A DNA stretch of 58,283 nt from Verrucomicrobiia bacterium. Its GTDB lineage: Bacteria > Verrucomicrobiota > Verrucomicrobiia > Verrucomicrobiales > DEV007. The first letter of the stretch is position 1; each line of letters starts with the position of its first letter. Under the pieces are notes generated by a model. It was not told where the DNA came from and ran no database searches. It was given only the letters and a program-made list of their open reading frames with translations. A program made the position numbers and the translations under genes. This document shows positions 52,889-58,283 of this stretch, one piece after another. The DNA is taken from contig JAGROY010000139.1 in assembly GCA_020439995.1 (NCBI GenBank), positions 1 to 58,283 on the forward strand. Reading direction: 5' to 3'.

Positions 52889-54712
52889 CTACTGCGCAGG
52901 CTGCTCTCTCAGCTCTGGCACCAGGTTCCGCTTCATGTCATCGGACAGGGCTGAGCTTGCCAGGGATTCGAGGGCGGTAGTACGATCGCGGTTGAGCCAC
53001 TCTGAGTAGACTTGGTAGAGGGATTGCTGGCGCTGGTCGGGATTGGTCAGGTTCTCTGACCAGGCGATGGCCATCTCTGGATCATCGTTCTGGATGTTGT
53101 TGATCAGGGCGCTGGCGGCGAAGTCGCGCGATTCACCTGCGGGCAAGGCGGCGATCCACTCGGATGCGCCGACAGGATCGACCCGAGCCCAGCGATCGGC
53201 GACGGTCTGCAGGCCATTGTTGCGGCCGTTCGAGTCGGGCATCGATTGCACCCACTCTGCTGCTGCCACGGGATCGCGGCGTGCCCATGACGACGCAATA
53301 CTGCTCACGGCGTTGTCATGATTGGATTGATTCTCAGGGTTCGCCAGTTTGTCCAAGTGACTTGCGGCCTGGAGCGGATCATCATTTGCGATGTTTCCGA
53401 TCACCGAACGCACGATATTTGACTTCTGCTCCTCGGGCAGGGCCATCGCCCACTTGAGTGCGCCGTCTGGATCCTGATTGGAATACGCCGAGGCAACGTT
53501 TTGCAGGGCATCGCGATAATGGTCGGTGCCGTCCCATTCCTTCAGCTTCTCCAGCGCACCGGGAAGGTCATTCCGGGATAGATTGTAAAAGGCACTGCCC
53601 AGGACATTGCCAGCCAGCTCTGGGAATTCACGGGCAAGCTGCAGGGTTTCTTCGGGCGCTTTGTTAGCCAACGAGCCGATCGCTTTTTCGACCGCCCGGT
53701 TCTTGGCGTAGCCGGGAGGCTCCTCACGAATCCACGTGAGCGCGGCCGCCGGATCTCTGCTCGCCAGTGCCTGTATGGTGTCGGGCAGATGCTTGGCTCT
53801 GGTCGATGCATCCATGGTCGACAGCATTTCCAGCGCTGCTGCCGGATCGCGCTTGGCGAATCCCTTCAGCGCGGAGCTGCGCATATTTTCGCGCTCGTAG
53901 GAAGAAAGTTGAGCCGTCTTGATCCAGGCTAATGCCGACTCTGGATCGCTCTCCGCCCACTCTTGTCCGACAATTTGCAATGCCGATCTTCGATTGGCTG
54001 CTGATTCCACCGTGAGCGCTGCCAGGGCCGCGGCCTGGGGGTCGGTTTCCGCCCAGTTGTCGAACACTTCGTGGTAGTGGGAAGCTGTCGCCGCGGGCAT
54101 GGTTTTCAGCGTGGCAAACGATCCGACGGGATCAATCTCGCTGGCACCCACATACGCCGCGACCAGAGCTGAGCGACGGTCGCCAGCGTCTTCCATTGTG
54201 TTGGCAATCCGCACGGCCTCACTGAGACCGTTGCGCCCAAGCTGCTGAAATGCTTTGCTCAGTATCCCCTTCCCCGGCAGAGTCTCCCGCAACTCGAGCG
54301 CCTTGAGCGGATCGATCATGGTCAGGTAGTCGATCAATCGCTCACGCGTCTCGCGACGCCGGGCGTGATTCGGAAACGCGTCGACATTCGCCAGCATCTC
54401 GCTGATCTGGCTACTGCTCATCGAGCGCAGCGTTTCATAAAATCCTACGGTCGCGGCATTGCCGTCGGCGGCATTGAAGATATTGAACAATCGCCGGGGA
54501 TCCACTTGTGTGCCGGCTGTTTGTTTTTTGTCGCCAGCCTTCTTCCCCCCCCCATCACCGCCCACGACAGGAGAAACTCCCCGGTAGACAGCAGCAGATG
54601 CTTCTGCACTATCCCGGCCATCGCCTGAGCTGCCTGAAGAATACCTGCCAATCACCATTCCGCCGCACAGAAGTACAGCACCAGCACAAGAAACAGCCAA
54701 CTTTGATCCCAT
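52889..54712 (-). CDS. exported repeat protein with about 14 WA.xDP helical repeats
   Basis: The 607-residue protein has an N-terminal membrane segment (about 4-22, LAVSCAGAVLLCGGMVIGRY) and a Ser/Gly-rich linker, followed by about 14 helical repeats of 30-35 residues. The repeat core is W-A-x-x-D-P-x-x-A-A-L-x-W, as in QEWAESDPESALAWI, SSWARRDPVAAAEWVQSMPD and DRWARVDPVGASEWIAALPA. This solenoid type is, in my recollection, common and multi-copy in Verrucomicrobiota. No catalytic feature is seen; a scaffold or binding role is the natural guess. Neighbouring repeats are similar enough to suggest ongoing duplication. Confidence 0.78.
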   Translation of the reverse strand: MGSKLAVSCAGAVLLCGGMVIGRYSSGSSGDGRDSAEASAAVYRGVSPVVGGDGGGKKAGDKKQTAGTQVDPRRLFNIFNAADGNAATVGFYETLRSMSSSQISEMLANVDAFPNHARRRETRERLIDYLTMIDPLKALELRETLPGKGILSKAFQQLGRNGLSEAVRIANTMEDAGDRRSALVAAYVGASEIDPVGSFATLKTMPAATASHYHEVFDNWAETDPQAAALAALTVESAANRRSALQIVGQEWAESDPESALAWIKTAQLSSYERENMRSSALKGFAKRDPAAALEMLSTMDASTRAKHLPDTIQALASRDPAAALTWIREEPPGYAKNRAVEKAIGSLANKAPEETLQLAREFPELAGNVLGSAFYNLSRNDLPGALEKLKEWDGTDHYRDALQNVASAYSNQDPDGALKWAMALPEEQKSNIVRSVIGNIANDDPLQAASHLDKLANPENQSNHDNAVSSIASSWARRDPVAAAEWVQSMPDSNGRNNGLQTVADRWARVDPVGASEWIAALPAGESRDFAASALINNIQNDDPEMAIAWSENLTNPDQRQQSLYQVYSEWLNRDRTTALESLASSALSDDMKRNLVPELREQPAQ

Positions 54713-54784
54713 AAGTGCCAGTATGACTCGACGCCCGGAAAATCCTTAGCAATCACTGACGGCCAGACATATTTTAGAAATCAG

Positions 54785-55216
54785 TTAAAACTCACAGTCA
54801 AGTGCTACCGCAACCAGCACGCCGCGAAGTGTCCAGCAGACGGTGCGCACCCAGTTCGACCGCTCCAAGCGACACTGCGTCGCCTCGTCAAATCCTGCCT
54901 GCAAGCGGCTGTGAATAGGAACCTGCATCCTCCAGGTCGACCAAACGATCACGACAAGAAGCGGCAAACTGCAGAGAAACCAGAAGCTTCGATCCAGGGT
55001 AAAGACGAGGACTGCAGCTGTCACCCATTCCAGCAGGGTAAGCGGAACAACCACCCAGGAAACAGCGAGAACGTGGCGCGCATGATAGGCCTGGAACTGG
55101 GATTTCCCTACGTGCCTGAAGAGCGGATAGTGCACCAGCTGGACGGTCCAAATCGTCCCAACCAATGCCCAAGTAGCTGCGAGATGGGCGATCAACGTTA
55201 GGTGAAGAATATTCAA
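54785..55216 (-). CDS. four-helix inner-membrane protein of unknown function
   Basis: The 143-residue product has four hydrophobic segments (about 4-26, 47-70, 73-92, 125-140), for example LAATWALVGTIWTVQLVHYP and VSWVVVPLTLLEWVTAAVLV. The WTVQLVHYPLF and HARHVL sequences recall DUF1772-like small membrane proteins, but I would not assign it. It is divergent from the 104-residue gene at 55363. Confidence 0.6.
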   Translation of the reverse strand: MNILHLTLIAHLAATWALVGTIWTVQLVHYPLFRHVGKSQFQAYHARHVLAVSWVVVPLTLLEWVTAAVLVFTLDRSFWFLCSLPLLVVIVWSTWRMQVPIHSRLQAGFDEATQCRLERSNWVRTVCWTLRGVLVAVALDCEF

Positions 55217-55362
55217 CGCTCAACGGTGGCCCCGACAAAGGCAGCTTTCAACTGCCGAAGCATTGGATCAATGACATTTCAATACTCCCTTGCGCTCACC
55301 TCCGCTTTGTTGCTAATAGAACCAACGGGCGGGACAGATCAGGTGTCCCGATTTTCGAACCA

Positions 55363-55677
55363 ATGAATTCTGGACTCACTGTTGCAATCGCCACCGTCGT
55401 CGCCATCGCGCTCGGCGTCCATTTTTATGCGAAGTTACTCAGCACGCTGCGCTGGCGGCACCGCATCCTCTGGGAAACACTGGGCAAGCCTACACTATTG
55501 ATGGTCTCGCTGGATCGCACATTTCGCCTGCAATCGTTTATATTCTCCCGCAAGGCCCTCCAGACTGGCGATAAGGAAATTTCCTCCACGGTCGTCATCA
55601 TCCGGGTTTTCACTTTTGCGTTTGTGGTGGCAGTCGTGGTAGCCGGAATTGCACTGGGCTGGAAAATCGTCGGTTAG
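55363..55677 (+). CDS. small two-helix membrane protein
   Basis: The 104-residue product has an N-terminal helix (about 5-24, LTVAIATVVAIALGVHFYAK) and a C-terminal helix (about 80-100, VFTFAFVVAVVVAGIALGW). A basic loop of about 55 residues lies between (RHRILWETLGKPTLLMVSLD). No family is recognised. It converges on polA with a 50 bp gap. Confidence 0.55.
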   Translation: MNSGLTVAIATVVAIALGVHFYAKLLSTLRWRHRILWETLGKPTLLMVSLDRTFRLQSFIFSRKALQTGDKEISSTVVIIRVFTFAFVVAVVVAGIALGWKIVG

Positions 55678-55727
55678 GGGCAGCCGGGGGGCGACTGAAA
55701 AAGTCACCACTCATCGAGGACAGCCCA

Positions 55728-58283
55728 TCAATGGGCGTCGAGCCAGTTGGCTCCGATTCCAGCGTCGACAACGATGGGCACCTTCATTGGAATGGCAGTG
55801 CTCATGCATTCTTTCACGAGCATGGTAACGGCGGCGACTTCGGAATTCGGGACTTCGAAAACCAGCTCGTCATGCACTTGCATGAGCATCTTCGCCGCGA
55901 ATCCTTCGGAGCGCAGGCGGCGGTCGATATTGACCATCGCGATTTTGATCATGTCAGCAGCAGTGCCCTGGATGGGAGAGTTGATTGCCTCGCGTTCAGC
56001 AGCGCTACGCACCGAGTTATTGCTGGAATTGATGTCCCTCATGTAGCGACGGCGGCCGGTGATCGTTTCCACGTATCCATTCTGCCGACATTCACGGACG
56101 ACACGTTCCATGAAACTACTGACGCCGTGGTACTGCTTCTTGTAGTCGTTGATGAGTTGTCCCGCTTCCTTGCGCGGGATTCTGAGCCGCTGAGACAAAC
56201 CGAACTGCGTGATGCCATAAATGATGCCAAAGTTCACCATCTTTGCGATCCGACGCATCTCTGGCGTCACTTCTTCCAAAGGAATTCCGAACACCTTTGC
56301 AGACGTAGCGGTGTGAATATCCAGCCCGAGATTGAATGCTTCGAGCATTGCCTCGTCGCCGCTCAATTCCGCCATCACGCGCAACTCCACCTGCGAGTAG
56401 TCAGCCGACAGAATCACGGCGTCTGGAATTCCGGGAACGAATGCCTTTCGGATCTCACGTCCCTGCTCAGAACGCACCGGGATATTCTGCAAATTGGGAC
56501 CGTGCGACTGAAGCCTGCCGGTGGCGGTGGTAAGCTGAAGGTAAGTGGTGTGCACCCTGTGAGTAACCGGATTGATCGAATGAGGCAGCGCATCCACGTA
56601 AGTATTCTTTAACTTGCTTGCCTCCCGGTACTCGAGAATTTTACGGGCAATCTCATGTTCCCCGGCGAGAGTGGATAACACATCCTCACCCGTCTTATAC
56701 TGCCCGGTCTTGGTTTTCTTAGGCTTGTCGAGCAACTTTAGTTTATCGAACAGAACCTCGCCCAGCTGCTTAGGCGAATTTAGATTTATCTCGGCACCAG
56801 CAATCTCGAAAACGTCCGCCTCCAGGCTCCGAATTTTTGTCTCGAGGCTCTTACTGAACTCGGCAAGCGCACCAGTATCCAGTGCGACACCCGTCTTCTC
56901 CATTCCAACGAGCACGGGCACCAGCGGCGATTCAATATCATAGAAGACTTTGTCCTGCCCCTTGGTCGGCAACAGCGAAAGCAACTTAGCGCTCAACTGC
57001 AGCGACACGTCCACAGCCTCCACCAGTGGAGCTGCGGTTTTCTCCTGCTCTTCCTCGGTATCCATGTCCAGCATCATGAGCTGACCGTTGGATTCCTCGC
57101 CTGCCTTACCGCTCTTTGATGCATTCATCGTATAGCCAAGATACGCCTCCGACAGGAACGGCAGACTGTGTTGCTGATCGGGCTCGACGAGCGTATGGGC
57201 GATCATTGGATCAATGCAGACGCCTCTCACATTCACACCATTCCAAGCCAGGATCGTAAGCGACTTTTTAATATGGAAGCCGATTTTATCGATTTCTCCC
57301 GCCTCAAAGAACGGCCTGAATTCCTCAAGAATAGCCTTCGCCTGATCGGGATGCGAAGGCATGGTAACATGGTATCCCTTGTGCGCTTCCCAGCAGAACG
57401 ACAAGCTCGATAGCCTCGTGTCTGCGCCGCCTTCCACGGAGAGAGCCACGGATTTTTGCTTCAGTAGATCAGAAACCAGCCCGACACGGGCCTTCTCGCC
57501 ACACACGACCACATAGTCGTGATCTACGTCCGCTGCCGCCTTCAACTTGGCGAACAACAGAGGCTGGACTGATGGCTCCTCATGTTTCGCAACATCCGAT
57601 TCCTTTTCTCCGAATGCGTGCCCACGGCCCGATTTGAAATCATCCCCGAACAATCGCTGGCCAATATTGTTAAACTCAAATTCAACGAACAGGCTCTTCA
57701 CCTTCTCCTCGTCCAGCTCCGCTATGGCTAAGTCATCCAGTTGTATGTCGATCGGCACGTCCAGGATAATCGTTGCCAGCTTCTTCGACAACCTTGCCTG
57801 GTCGGCGAAGTTTTCGACATTTTCCTTCAACTTGCCTTTGAGTTTGTCGGCACTTTCAAGAAGGACTTCCACACTGCCGAATTCTTTCATTAACTTCTTA
57901 GCCGTTTTCTCGCCTACTTTGGGAATTCCCGGAATGTTATCCGATGCATCCCCCCATAGACCAAGAATGTCGATCACTTGTTCCGGTCGCTCGATCTCCC
58001 ATTTCTCCAGTACTTCGGCAACACCCATGATCTCAGGCCCCGCACCACGATAGCCGGGCTTATAGATAAAGGTATTTTCGTCGACTAACTGAGCAAAGTC
58101 TTTGTCGGGCGTTACCATGAACGTCACAAAGTTCCCAGTGGCCTCGGCCTTTTTCGCGAGTGTCCCGATGATGTCGTCCGCCTCGTAGCCGTCGAGCGTC
58201 AGCACGGGAATATTGAATGCCTCACACAAACGTTTCACGTGCGGGATGGCGATGCGCAGGTCGTCAGGCATCTCGTCGCGCTG
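55728..58283 (-). CDS. polA: DNA polymerase I, 5' end cut by window edge; proofreading domain looks inactive
   Basis: DNA polymerase I fills gaps and removes RNA primers. The frame continues past the window edge (the last codons read QRDEMPDDLRIAIP). From the ATG at 58271 there are 847 residues: the 5'-3' exonuclease/FEN region (DGYEADDIIGTLAKKA, DILGLWGDASDNIPGIPKVG), a 3'-5' exonuclease-like domain (about 250-400) and the polymerase with motif A (SADYSQVELR), motif B (RRIAKMVNFGIIYGITQFG) and motif C (QVHDELVFEV). In the exonuclease domain the catalytic acidic residues are mostly lost: ALSVEGGAD where a DxE motif is expected, and GFHIKKSLTIL where an N-x3-D motif is expected; only CIDPMIAHTL keeps its Asp. 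Proofreading is therefore probably absent, as in Taq polymerase. Confidence 0.95.
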   Translation of the reverse strand, partial: QRDEMPDDLRIAIPHVKRLCEAFNIPVLTLDGYEADDIIGTLAKKAEATGNFVTFMVTPDKDFAQLVDENTFIYKPGYRGAGPEIMGVAEVLEKWEIERPEQVIDILGLWGDASDNIPGIPKVGEKTAKKLMKEFGSVEVLLESADKLKGKLKENVENFADQARLSKKLATIILDVPIDIQLDDLAIAELDEEKVKSLFVEFEFNNIGQRLFGDDFKSGRGHAFGEKESDVAKHEEPSVQPLLFAKLKAAADVDHDYVVVCGEKARVGLVSDLLKQKSVALSVEGGADTRLSSLSFCWEAHKGYHVTMPSHPDQAKAILEEFRPFFEAGEIDKIGFHIKKSLTILAWNGVNVRGVCIDPMIAHTLVEPDQQHSLPFLSEAYLGYTMNASKSGKAGEESNGQLMMLDMDTEEEQEKTAAPLVEAVDVSLQLSAKLLSLLPTKGQDKVFYDIESPLVPVLVGMEKTGVALDTGALAEFSKSLETKIRSLEADVFEIAGAEINLNSPKQLGEVLFDKLKLLDKPKKTKTGQYKTGEDVLSTLAGEHEIARKILEYREASKLKNTYVDALPHSINPVTHRVHTTYLQLTTATGRLQSHGPNLQNIPVRSEQGREIRKAFVPGIPDAVILSADYSQVELRVMAELSGDEAMLEAFNLGLDIHTATSAKVFGIPLEEVTPEMRRIAKMVNFGIIYGITQFGLSQRLRIPRKEAGQLINDYKKQYHGVSSFMERVVRECRQNGYVETITGRRRYMRDINSSNNSVRSAAEREAINSPIQGTAADMIKIAMVNIDRRLRSEGFAAKMLMQVHDELVFEVPNSEVAAVTMLVKECMSTAIPMKVPIVVDAGIGANWLDAH

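Overview
The window looks like chromosome of a Gram-negative member of the Verrucomicrobiota (PVC group). This rests on the gene types: a very large PVC-type CxxCH cytochrome with a beta-propeller and ThuA-like domain (30041-33367), a WA.xDP-repeat protein (52889-54712), a Cys-less FmdB-like protein, and a MoxR/DUF58/VWA (Bat-type) operon, together with TonB/ExbBD and outer-membrane barrels. The assignment is inference from gene content; there is no rRNA gene in the window. Recognisable Shine-Dalgarno sequences are almost absent, and many neighbouring genes overlap by ATGA or GTGA.

Layout. 1-3449 (minus): infB (cut by the window edge), nusA, msrB. 3552-9320: a small envelope protein, then tyrA-aroA, sua5 on the opposite strand, and aroK-queG, so three aromatic-pathway genes lie close together. 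9307-12176 (minus): a hypothetical gene, recF and a class V aminotransferase. 12462-16994: a zinc-ribbon/TPM protein coupled to a secreted membrane protein, a tandem SPFH pair and a tail-anchored small protein.

17310-27273 (plus) is the most interesting part. A complete CnrY-CnrX-CnrH-type signalling trio (membrane anti-sigma, periplasmic metal sensor, ECF sigma) is followed by exbB, exbD, tonB, a TonB-dependent receptor, an outer-membrane barrel with acidic/His-rich loops, and a ZnuA-ZnuC-ZnuB-type metal ABC importer, closed by a hairpin terminator. The classical CnrYXH system controls nickel/cobalt efflux. Here the same sensor type, with all five metal ligands of CnrX aligned, heads what reads as a complete outer-to-inner-membrane metal uptake route.

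27598-41072 (minus): a truncated Amj-like flippase, an SLC13/RCK transporter, the PVC cytochrome, a dipeptide epimerase, an unusual TatC with a large insert and tail, a NUDIX hydrolase, argH, the FmdB-like protein, a membrane protein and miaB. 40798-51644 (plus): rsmB, then the Bat-type operon ending in a 1268-residue membrane-anchored protein. 51669-58283: a short stretch of gene debris with a pRiA4b ORF-3-like fragment, the repeat protein, two small membrane proteins, and polA (cut by the window edge), whose proofreading domain looks inactive. No insertion sequence, CRISPR array, tRNA or rRNA was found.
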